A DNA stretch of 64,000 nt from AP-16 sp046727735 (GTDB lineage: Bacteria > Pseudomonadota > Alphaproteobacteria > Rhizobiales > Xanthobacteraceae): positions 13,551-77,550 of the forward strand of contig JBKPDF010000045.1 in the NCBI GenBank assembly GCA_046727735.1, in the 5' to 3' direction. Within the stretch, counting starts at the first letter, position 1; each line of letters begins with the position of its first letter. The notes beneath the pieces were generated by a model. That model did not search any database. It saw only the letters and a list, made by a program, of their open reading frames with translations, and was not told the DNA's origin. Made by a program: the position numbers and the translations under genes. Shown here piece after piece: positions 8,379 through 16,088 of this stretch.

Positions 8379-9605
8379 ATGATCCTGTTGCGCAATGCAG
8401 CGATGGTCGACGGCGCCTCGGGCGAGCCGCGGCCGGGCGTCGACATCCTGATCGAGGGCGAATTGTTTCGCGAAGTCGGGGAAGGCGTCCGCGCCGCCGG
8501 CGCGGACGTGATCGATCTCGCCGGCAAGACGGTAATGCCGGGTCTGATCGATTGCCACGTCCACGTGATCGCGACGCTCGTCAATCTGGCGCAGAATTCG
8601 CTGTTGCCGGATTCGCTCGTTGCCGCCCGGGCGAGCAGGATCCTGCGCGACATGCTGATGCGCGGCTTCACCAGCGTGCGTGATGTCGCGGGCGGCGATA
8701 TCGGCCTCAAGCTCGCGCTCGAGGAGGGCAGCCTCGTCGGCCCGCGGCTCTTCATCTGCGGCAAAGCGCTGTCGCAGACCGGCGGGCACGGCGATTTGCG
8801 CGGCCGGTTCGATGCCCGCGAGGCATCCTATTTCCAGCGGCGGCTCGGCGCGTTGTGTCGCGTCTGTGACGGCACTCCGGAGCTGCGCCGCGCCGCGCGC
8901 GAGGAGATCAAGGCCGGTGCCGACTTCATCAAGATCATGGCCAACGGCGGCATCGCCTCGCCGACCGATCCGATCGTGTTTCTCGGTTTCTCGCGCGAAG
9001 AGATCGCGGCGGCGGTCGAGGAAGCCGAGATGGCCAATACCTACGTGGCGGCGCATCTCTACACCGACGAGGCGATCCGCCGCGCCGTCGAATGCGGAGT
9101 GAAATCGGTCGAGCATGCCAACCTGATCACGCCGGCAACCGCGCAACTGATGGTGGAGCGCGGCGCCTGGGCGGTGCCTACTCTCGTCACGTTCGAGGCG
9201 CTCAAAGAGGAGGGCGCGCGGTTCGGCCTCCCCGAAGTCTCGATCGCCAAGATCGACGATGTGCGCTTGGCGGGACTCAAATCCCTGGAGATCCTGCGCG
9301 ACACCGGCGTGCCGATGGCGTACGGCTCGGACCTGTTGGGCGAAATGCACCGCCGCCAGTCGGAGGAGTTCACGATCCGCAATCACGTGCTGCCCGCTCA
9401 CGAGATCATCGCGAGCGCGACCAGTATCGCGGCGCAAGTGCTCGGCATGGAAGGCAGGCTCGGCGTGATCGCGCCCGGCGCCTATGCGGATCTCATCGTG
9501 GTCGAGGGTAATCCGCTGGCGGATCTTGCCGTGCTCGGCCGACAGGGCGAGCGCATGGCGGCGATCATGCAGGGCGGGCGCTTCGTGAAGAACCGGCTGT
9601 GCTGA
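8379..9605 (+). CDS. Metal-dependent amidohydrolase (imidazolonepropionase/prolidase-like, COG1228)
   Basis: 408 residues with the amidohydrolase-1 pattern: a small beta domain, then DCHVHV (His60, His62), Lys185 in DFIKIMANGG, His226 in VAAHLYTDEA, His246 in VEHANLI and Asp318 in AYGSDLLGEMH, i.e. a binuclear metal site with a bridging Lys. Members hydrolyse cyclic amides, or dipeptides and N-acyl substrates including Xaa-Pro and Xaa-Arg dipeptides. It is first in an operon with a complete spermidine/putrescine-type ABC importer, and its TGA overlaps the permease ATG. It therefore most likely processes the imported compound (inference). Confidence 0.88.
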   Translation: MILLRNAAMVDGASGEPRPGVDILIEGELFREVGEGVRAAGADVIDLAGKTVMPGLIDCHVHVIATLVNLAQNSLLPDSLVAARASRILRDMLMRGFTSVRDVAGGDIGLKLALEEGSLVGPRLFICGKALSQTGGHGDLRGRFDAREASYFQRRLGALCRVCDGTPELRRAAREEIKAGADFIKIMANGGIASPTDPIVFLGFSREEIAAAVEEAEMANTYVAAHLYTDEAIRRAVECGVKSVEHANLITPATAQLMVERGAWAVPTLVTFEALKEEGARFGLPEVSIAKIDDVRLAGLKSLEILRDTGVPMAYGSDLLGEMHRRQSEEFTIRNHVLPAHEIIASATSIAAQVLGMEGRLGVIAPGAYADLIVVEGNPLADLAVLGRQGERMAAIMQGGRFVKNRLC

Positions 9606-10453
9606 TGCGGCCCACCGGAGAGACGGCAGCGCGCCTGCTGCCGCGCCGCCGGCCCTCGGCGCTGCGCGCCGCCTACCTCGCCGGCGTCGCGTTGGTGTTC
9701 CTGTTTATGTTCACCCCGCTGCTGTTCGTCATCTGGGTGAGCCTGTTCAAGAATGAGATCATCACGTTTCCGCCGCAGGGCTACACGCTGCGCTGGTTCG
9801 GCAATGCGTGGAGCAACGCCGCATTCTTCAACGGCTTCGTCAGCTCGGTCGAGATCGGCCTCTTCTCGATGCTCGCCGGCTTGGCACTCGGCATTCCGGC
9901 GAGCTTCGCGCTGGTGCGCGGCCGCTTCCCCGGGCGCGAAGCGCTCGCCGCCTTCCTGCTCTCGCCGCTCATCGTGCCCGGCATTGTCGCGGGGACCGCG
10001 ATCTACGTGTATTTCGTCGAGATCGAGCTTGCGACCGGCGTGCGCCTCATCGCGACGCTACCCGGCTTCATCCTCGCCCACGTGGCGCTGACGATACCGT
10101 GGACGGTCCGGCTCGTTTCCGCGAGCCTCGTCGGGTTCGATCGTGCGGTCGAGGAAGCGGCGATGAACCTCGGCGCGCGGCCATTCACGACGTTCCGCCG
10201 CATCACCCTGCCGATGATCCGGCCCGGCGTGGTCGCCGCCGGCATCTTCAGCTTCATCGTGTCGTTCACGGATCTCGAAATGTCGCTGTTCCTGATCGGG
10301 CCGGGCCGCAGCACGCTGCCGATCGCCATGCTGCAATATCTCGAATGGAAGTTCGATCCGACGGTCGCCGCGGTCTCCGTCGTGCAGATCGCCATCATCG
10401 GCGTCGGACTTGTGGTGACCGATCGTTTCGTGAGACTCGCCAAGGTGGTCTGA
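9605..10453 (+). CDS. ABC transporter permease, PotC/spermidine-putrescine type
   Basis: About 282 residues with six predicted membrane segments and the EAA loop DRAVEEAAMNLGARPFTTFRRITLPMI that docks onto the ATPase. The start ATG overlaps the amidohydrolase TGA (TGATG); GTG 9599 is a possible alternative. It pairs with the second permease at 12617-13534 and the ATPase directly downstream (next codon after the stop). It acts in the inner membrane as half of the import channel. The substrate class (polyamine, opine or other cationic amine) is not resolved. Confidence 0.88.
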   Translation: MRPTGETAARLLPRRRPSALRAAYLAGVALVFLFMFTPLLFVIWVSLFKNEIITFPPQGYTLRWFGNAWSNAAFFNGFVSSVEIGLFSMLAGLALGIPASFALVRGRFPGREALAAFLLSPLIVPGIVAGTAIYVYFVEIELATGVRLIATLPGFILAHVALTIPWTVRLVSASLVGFDRAVEEAAMNLGARPFTTFRRITLPMIRPGVVAAGIFSFIVSFTDLEMSLFLIGPGRSTLPIAMLQYLEWKFDPTVAAVSVVQIAIIGVGLVVTDRFVRLAKVV

Positions 10454-11551
10454 GTGCCGGAGCTCGTCCTCGAACGCGTCAGCAAAAGCTATGGAGACAC
10501 GCCGGCCGTGCGGGATTTCTCGCTCACCGTCGGGCAAGGCGAGCTCGTGGCGCTGCTCGGGCCTTCCGGCTGCGGCAAGACCACGACCTTGCGCATGGTC
10601 GCCGGCTTCATCCTGCCTTCCGCCGGCGCGATCCGCATCGGTGGACGCGACGTGACGACCGAGCCGCCGTATCGGCGCTCGACCGGCATGGTGTTCCAGG
10701 GCTATGCACTGTTTCCGCACATGAGCGTCGCGCAGAACGTCGCGTTCGGGTTGGAAATGCGCGGCATGCCGAAGCCGCAGATCGGCGAGCGAGTGGGCGA
10801 CGCGCTGCGCCTCGTGCGGCTCTCCGGTCTTGAGTCCCGCTACCCGCGCGAGCTTTCCGGCGGCCAGCAGCAGCGAGTCGCGCTCGCCCGCGCGCTCGTC
10901 ATCAATCCGGACGTGCTGTTGCTCGACGAACCGCTGTCGAACCTCGATGCCAAGCTGCGCGAGGAGGTCCGGCTCGAGATCCGGCAATTGCAGCGCGAGC
11001 TCGGGCTCACCACGGTGTTCGTGACTCACGACCAGGAGGAGGCGCTCACCATGGCCGACCGCCTGGCGGTGATGAGCCACGGCGTGATCGCTCAGGTCGG
11101 CTCGCCGCGCGAGCTCTATGACAAGCCGCGTTCCGCTTTCGTCGCCGACTTCATCGGCAAATCGAATTTCTTCGAGGGCGAGGTCGCGCAGCCGGGCGTG
11201 TTCCGCACGCGATCCGGGCTGCACATCCGGTTTGCCGGCGAGAGTCGGGGCGGCGATGCCGTGCTGGCGGTGCGGCCGGAGCGTATCGAGGTCGTGCGCG
11301 ACGGCGGCGCGGCCGGCGGCGCCGAGCAGGTCAATTCGATCGCCGGCGTCACTAAAGTGGTCACCTTTCTCGGGCCGACGACCGAGTCTATGATCGAGCT
11401 CGTCTCGGGCGAGACGGTGATTGTTCACGCGCCGACGGCGCGGCGAGAGGGCGCCAGTTGTGTGCCCGGCGAGGTTGTGCGGGTAGTCTGGCCGCCGGAA
11501 GCGAGCCTGCTGCTCGATGCATCCGACCGCGCGCCGGCGCGAACTTCATGA
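10454..11551 (+). CDS. ABC transporter ATP-binding protein, PotA type
   Basis: 365 residues. Walker A is GPSGCGKTTT (about residues 36-45), the Q-loop region reads FQGYALFPHM, the signature is LSGGQQQR, Walker B is VLLLDEPLSNLD, and the switch is VTHDQEEA. The C-terminal TOBE-like domain contains VRPERIEV. This is the cytoplasmic energy subunit of the importer. It starts with GTG immediately after the permease stop. Length fits the PotA/UgpC class. Confidence 0.92.
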   Translation: MPELVLERVSKSYGDTPAVRDFSLTVGQGELVALLGPSGCGKTTTLRMVAGFILPSAGAIRIGGRDVTTEPPYRRSTGMVFQGYALFPHMSVAQNVAFGLEMRGMPKPQIGERVGDALRLVRLSGLESRYPRELSGGQQQRVALARALVINPDVLLLDEPLSNLDAKLREEVRLEIRQLQRELGLTTVFVTHDQEEALTMADRLAVMSHGVIAQVGSPRELYDKPRSAFVADFIGKSNFFEGEVAQPGVFRTRSGLHIRFAGESRGGDAVLAVRPERIEVVRDGGAAGGAEQVNSIAGVTKVVTFLGPTTESMIELVSGETVIVHAPTARREGASCVPGEVVRVVWPPEASLLLDASDRAPARTS

Positions 11552-11565
11552 GGGAGGAAGATATC

Positions 11566-12612
11566 ATGGCGAATGCCGGGCGATTGCAACTCACTCGCCG
11601 CGCGTTCGGCTTGGGCGCGGGCGCGCTTGCCTCGTCTGCCGCGCTCGGCCTGCGCGCGCACGCGCAGGCGGCCTCCTGCGTGATCGGCACCTGGGGCGGC
11701 GATTATCAGAACCTGCTCGATGCCAATATCGTCAAGCCGCTGCTCGAGCCCAAAGGCGTCGCCGTGCAATGGGACGTCGCCGCGCAGGGTCCTCGCAAGA
11801 ACAAGCTGATCGCGGAACGGCGCCTGTCGCGCGGCACGCTCGATATCGCCTGCCTCTCCGACGTCGACATGTACGACATCTCGCTCTCTGGCGCGCTCGA
11901 CACGCTCGATGAATCCAAAATCCCCAATCTGAAGAACGCCGTCCCGGCGCTGCGTCATGCCTATGCGGTGCCGCACATCTACAGCGGCATGGTGTTGGTC
12001 TACAATCCGGCGCACGCACAGCCCAAAGCCTATGCCGACCTGTGGGACGAGAAATATCGCGGCAAGGTCGGGTTGGTCGATCTCCTGTTCACGCAGATCC
12101 TGATCGTCGCGACCGTGGCGGCGGGCGGCACGCCGTCCGATTTCGCGCCGGGCAAGAATAAGCTGCTGGAACTCAAGAAGCTCGGCGTGCGCGTGTTGCC
12201 GAGCAACGAGGCAATGGCGCAAGCGCTGCAGTCGGGCGAAGTGTGGATCACGCCGATGTGGCGCGCGCGCTGCGTGCAATGGCAGAACGCCGGAATCCCG
12301 ATCACCAACGTCGCGCCGGCGGAGGGTGCGATCCCGATCCTGTTCGAATTCGCCGTCCCCAAGAACGCGCCCAACAAGGACGGCGCCTACGCGTTCCTCA
12401 ACGCCTCGCTCGAGCCCGCCGCGCAGATCGGCTTTGCGGAGAAGATGGGCTATGCGCCGACGGTGTCCAACGCCCAGCTGTCGCCGGAGCAGTCCCAGAA
12501 GCTCACCTTCAATTCCGCCGAGCAAGCCAAGCTGGTGAAGACCGACTACGATTACGTCGCCAAGGAATATCAGAACCTGAAGCAATGGTGGGATCGCGAG
12601 TTCCTGGCGTGA
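11566..12612 (+). CDS. Periplasmic substrate-binding protein, PotD/spermidine-putrescine type, Tat-exported
   Basis: 348 residues. The start ATG is chosen because AGGGAGGAAG lies just upstream. The N-terminus has a twin-arginine signal (LTRRAFGLGAGALASSAALG) with likely cleavage after AHA. The mature part begins with VIGTWGGDYQNLLDANI, the classic opening of the PotD/extracellular-binding group. Tat export implies cytoplasmic folding before transport. It delivers substrate to the two permeases flanking it in the operon. Which amine or amino-acid derivative it binds is unknown. Confidence 0.9.
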   Translation: MANAGRLQLTRRAFGLGAGALASSAALGLRAHAQAASCVIGTWGGDYQNLLDANIVKPLLEPKGVAVQWDVAAQGPRKNKLIAERRLSRGTLDIACLSDVDMYDISLSGALDTLDESKIPNLKNAVPALRHAYAVPHIYSGMVLVYNPAHAQPKAYADLWDEKYRGKVGLVDLLFTQILIVATVAAGGTPSDFAPGKNKLLELKKLGVRVLPSNEAMAQALQSGEVWITPMWRARCVQWQNAGIPITNVAPAEGAIPILFEFAVPKNAPNKDGAYAFLNASLEPAAQIGFAEKMGYAPTVSNAQLSPEQSQKLTFNSAEQAKLVKTDYDYVAKEYQNLKQWWDREFLA

Positions 12613-12616
12613 GCCG

Positions 12617-13534
12617 ATGAGCATTGCGGCTCCGGAAGCATCGGCGCGGGGCGGGATAGCCGCGCCCGGCCGCAGTGCGGGCAGCCGCGGATTTTTGCCC
12701 GCCGTTCCGGCGACGCTACTCGTCGTACTGATCGTCGGCCTGCCGGTGGTCCTGCTGTTCCGCTACAGCCTCAATCAGTACGACCGCTACGACATGATGC
12801 GGGAGGCGCTGACCTTGGACAATTACCTCGCGATCTTCCGCGACGCCTTCTTCCGCAACGTGCTGCTGCGCACGATCGTCGTCGCTGCGGTCTCGACCGC
12901 GGCCGCTTTGGTGCTCGCGTTCCCGGTCGCGTATTTCATCGCACGCGCTCCGGCGCGCTGGAAAAGCCCTCTGGTCATTCTGGTGGTGTTTCCGCTGCTC
13001 GTGGGCAACTTGGTGCGCGCGGCGGGCTGGATGGCCGTGATGGGCAACCGCGGCTTCGTCAATCAGTTGCTGATCGGTGTCGGTCTGGTCGAGGAGCCGC
13101 TGGAGATTCTCTACACGCCCACCGCGGTCGTCATCGGCATCATCGCCGTGGTGCTGCCGTTCATGACGCTGTCGCTCCAGAGCGTGTTGGAGCAGATCGA
13201 TCCCGCGCTGGAGGAAGCCGCGGGCAATCTCGGCGCGCGGCCGTTCACAGCCTTCCGCAGAATCGTGCTGCCGCTCGCTATGCCGGGCGTCATTGCCGGT
13301 ACCGTGCTGGTATTCATCTTGTGCATGAACGCCTATGCGACACCGGTGCTGCTCGGCGGCCCGCGCTTCCATATGATGGCGCCGCAAGTCTACGAGCAGA
13401 TCACCGGGCAATCCAACTGGCCGTTCGGCGCCGCGCTCGCGTTCATCCTGATGGGCACCACGCTGGTGCTCACCGTCGCCTCGACGCAACTGATGCAGAA
13501 GAGCTACGCGCGGCGCGCATTGTGGAAAGCCTGA
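12617..13534 (+). CDS. ABC transporter permease, PotB type
   Basis: 305 residues. After a Gly/Ala-rich cytoplasmic start come six membrane segments and the EAA loop DPALEEAAGNLGARPFTAFRRIVLPLAMPG. It starts 4 nt after the binding-protein stop and forms the heterodimeric channel with the PotC-type permease at 9605. Together with 10454 and 11566 the importer is complete, so a working system is expected. Confidence 0.9.
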   Translation: MSIAAPEASARGGIAAPGRSAGSRGFLPAVPATLLVVLIVGLPVVLLFRYSLNQYDRYDMMREALTLDNYLAIFRDAFFRNVLLRTIVVAAVSTAAALVLAFPVAYFIARAPARWKSPLVILVVFPLLVGNLVRAAGWMAVMGNRGFVNQLLIGVGLVEEPLEILYTPTAVVIGIIAVVLPFMTLSLQSVLEQIDPALEEAAGNLGARPFTAFRRIVLPLAMPGVIAGTVLVFILCMNAYATPVLLGGPRFHMMAPQVYEQITGQSNWPFGAALAFILMGTTLVLTVASTQLMQKSYARRALWKA

Positions 13535-13538
13535 GGCA

Positions 13539-14728
13539 ATGGCGTTTCTCACCCGCAACACCTTCGACTATCGCTGCCGGCTGATGCACAAGCTGATGGA
13601 CGCGCAGCGCCTCGACGCGCTGGCATACACGTCGAGCGATTTCTTCCAGTGGGCGACCAATTTCCATGTCGACGTGCAGACCTGGGAGCGACCGATCGTG
13701 GTCGTCGTGCCGCGCGACGGCGAGGCTTTCGCCATCATGAACGAGCTCTCGACCAACCATCTGCGCGGCGCGTGCGAGCGCGGCACGATGTGGGTCGGCG
13801 CGGTCACGATCTACAGCGAGCATCCCCGCCTCGGCCAACGCCTGCCGCTGCGTGCGCAATGGGCCGAGGCGCTCATCGATCTGTTGCTCGGGCGCGGCCT
13901 TGCCGCCGCCCGCGTCGGGGTCGAATCCGCAGGCGGCCCGCTCGCCCGCGCGGCGACTTTGTCGCCGGGGCTCGAGCTCGTGCAATGTCTCGCGGAGCTG
14001 CGCGCGCTGCGATTCGTCAAATGCGGCGAGGAACTTGCCGTGCATCGCGACGCCGGCGCGCTCAGCGACTGGGGCCAGGCGCGCTATCGCGAGAACATCC
14101 GCCCGGGTCGCCGGCTTCAGGAGCTCGACTTCACACTTGCGGCGATGATCTCCGAGGAAGCCGCGCGGCGCTTCCCGAGCGAGAACGCCGAGATCCGCTG
14201 CCTGACGCTGAGCGGGCCGGCGTCGGCCTCGCCGCACGGCGACGGCATGCCGACCGGCGCCGCGATCGAGAAGGGCCACGGCGTCGTCAATATCTGCAAC
14301 GTGCGGCTCAACGGCATGATGACCGAGAACGAGCGCACCTTCTTCGTCGGCAAGCCGACGAACCAGCAGGCGGCGCTCTACGAGAGCGCGCGCGCGCCGC
14401 GAACGAGGCGGGTGTCGCGGCGGCGGTCGCGGGCAATCCGGTCTCCGCGATCGACGCCGCCGCCCAGGCGGTGATCGAGAAGGCGGGGTTCGGGGAAAAC
14501 ATCCTGCACCGGACCGGCCACGGCATGGGCGTGCAGGGCCACGAATATCCCGACGACATGCCGTTCTGCCACCGGCCGCTCGTCGCGGGCGAAGTCTATT
14601 CGGTCGAGCCCGGCATCTACGTGTACGGGCTCGGCGGCTTCCGCATCGACGACACCGTGGTGATCGGCCAGACGCCGGAGATCATCACCACGGCGCCGCG
14701 CGACCTCGCCAGCAATACGATCACGTGA
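13539..14728 (+). pseudogene. M24 family creatinase/Xaa-Pro aminopeptidase-like protein, frameshifted
   Basis: The first frame (13539-14474) reads a creatinase-type N-domain and most of the pita-bread domain through TENERTFFVGKPTNQQAALY, then becomes Arg-rich. From about 14395 the correct continuation is in another frame: ANEAGVAAAVAGNP, then HRTGHGMGVQGHEYPDD, VEPGIYV and FRIDDTVVI, ending at 14728. The switch falls inside a GCGCGCGCGC run (about 14388-14397), where removing one GC pair restores the frame. Relative to AMPP-type enzymes, the first two Asp metal ligands read Ile and Glu, and the last Glu reads Asp. The protein may therefore be metal-free like creatinase. It is last gene of the polyamine-type operon. 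Confidence 0.75.
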
Positions 14729-14754
14729 GCCGTCGACGATTTGTTTTGCTCGTT

Positions 14755-14850
14755 CCCTCGTCGTGCGCGGGCTCGACCCGCGCATCCATGGGGCCTGTTC
14801 CGGTTTCGACGGCTGCATGGATTGCCGGGTCAAGCCCGGCAATGACGAAG
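14755..14850. repeat. REP-like palindromic intergenic repeat
   Basis: Between the M24 gene and the convergent dimethylarginase-like gene lie two short palindromes: GCGCGGGCTCGACCCGCGC and TTGCCGGGTCAAGCCCGGCAA. The second form, followed by TGACG, is a common scattered repeat of Rhizobiales genomes. No terminator T-run is attached, but the hairpins probably help end transcription from both sides. Confidence 0.65.
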
Positions 14851-14867
14851 GAGAGGCACTAGCGACA

Positions 14868-15779
14868 TCACTCAGCAGCGTCGAGCTGGTCCATGGCGGC
14901 GGACCGTAATCTCGACCGGCGGTCGAGCCGCAGCGTGAGGCAGAACGCGGCGCCGCCGCTGCGCCGGAACGCCGAGAGCGGCGTTTCCCGGACGCAATAG
15001 CCGCGCGCTTCGAGCGCGCGGCGAAGGCGAGGGCTGCAGCCCGACAGCACCGCGACGTCATCGACAACCACGGCATTCGCGGCCAGTCGGCAGGCGTCCT
15101 CGGCCTCGATCTCGATCCGGTCGGCGGGATCCACGCGCTCGGCGATCGCCGCCTGCGCGGCTTGCGTGAATGCATCGGGAAAATATACGAGCTCGCCGCG
15201 CGGCATGGCGCACAGCGCGGTGTCGAGATGATAGAAGCGCCGATCGGCGAGCTCGAGCGCCACGACTTCGGCCCCGAAGGTCTCGGCGACGGCATGACGG
15301 GCCGCCGCGTCGGCGCGCAACCCGAAGCCCAACCAGAACAGCTCGCGCGCCTCGTCGAACACGCACTCGCCGGCGCCCTCGAGCACGAGCCCTTGCGGCA
15401 GCGTGCGGACCGCGTCGAGCGCGCCGCTCGTCTGAAGCGCCAGAAACGCGGCGGCGAAATGCGGCTCTTCGGGCCGCCGTTCCGGATGGCGAAACCGCGC
15501 GAGCAGCGCGATGCCGTCGAGCACCACGGCGGAATTCGCGGTGAACACCAGGTCCGGCAGGCCCGGCAGGGGCGGGACGAGCTCGATCGCCGCGCCCAGA
15601 TCGCAGAGGGTTTGGTGGAGCGCTGCCCATTGCCGCCGCGACGCAGCGGCGAGCGCGCGCTCGTTGCGCGCCCATTGCTCCGGTACCATCCAGGGATTGA
15701 TGGCATAGGAGACGGCGAAATGCGCCGGCCGGCACATCAGGAAGCGCGGTTGCTGCGAGACCGTCATGCCGGGGTCCAT
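14868..15779 (-). CDS. Dimethylarginine dimethylaminohydrolase / arginine deiminase-like hydrolase
   Basis: 303 residues of the guanidino-modifying (amidinotransferase/deiminase) fold. Asp76 in LPDLVFTAN, His184 in FYHLDTALCAM and Cys280 in GGAAFCLTLRL are the expected Asp-His-Cys catalytic set. Family enzymes hydrolyse methylated arginine to citrulline plus an amine, or act on ornithine or related guanidino compounds. The start may be the first ATG or the one at residue 5. It converges on the polyamine-type ABC operon across a REP-like repeat, so a shared substrate pool of arginine-derived amines is tempting but unproven. Confidence 0.82.
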   Translation of the reverse strand: MDPGMTVSQQPRFLMCRPAHFAVSYAINPWMVPEQWARNERALAAASRRQWAALHQTLCDLGAAIELVPPLPGLPDLVFTANSAVVLDGIALLARFRHPERRPEEPHFAAAFLALQTSGALDAVRTLPQGLVLEGAGECVFDEARELFWLGFGLRADAAARHAVAETFGAEVVALELADRRFYHLDTALCAMPRGELVYFPDAFTQAAQAAIAERVDPADRIEIEAEDACRLAANAVVVDDVAVLSGCSPRLRRALEARGYCVRETPLSAFRRSGGAAFCLTLRLDRRSRLRSAAMDQLDAAE

Positions 15780-16088
15780 CGCCTGATCGCTCGGTCAACG
15801 CAAGAACGATTCGCCAACAGCGATCAAGGTCTCCGGCGGCTTTCGGAAGGACGAGTACTCCCGGCCTGATTTGCCCGGCCCATGTCGAGGATGCGGCGGC
15901 CGTATAACGCGCGGCCTATTCAGGAAGGCCGTCGTTCCAGGGCGCCAGCGCGAGCGTGGGAATTCGTCATCCGAACGGACCGAGCAATCATCGCGGGAGG
16001 CAGTGGCGCGTAGCGCGATCTGTCGCCGCCCGCGAGCACCCCCGGGACGATGTCGCCTCTGCGCCTTCGATGATCTGTTTCGGGGCGC
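15780..16088. other. Intergenic stretch, no gene seen
   Basis: 309 bp between the dimethylarginase-like gene and the end of the FAH/ketopantoate-reductase fusion gene, both on the minus strand. I see no credible short ORF and no clear terminator or palindrome. It should hold the promoter of the dimethylarginase-like gene near 15780-15850. Confidence 0.5.
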
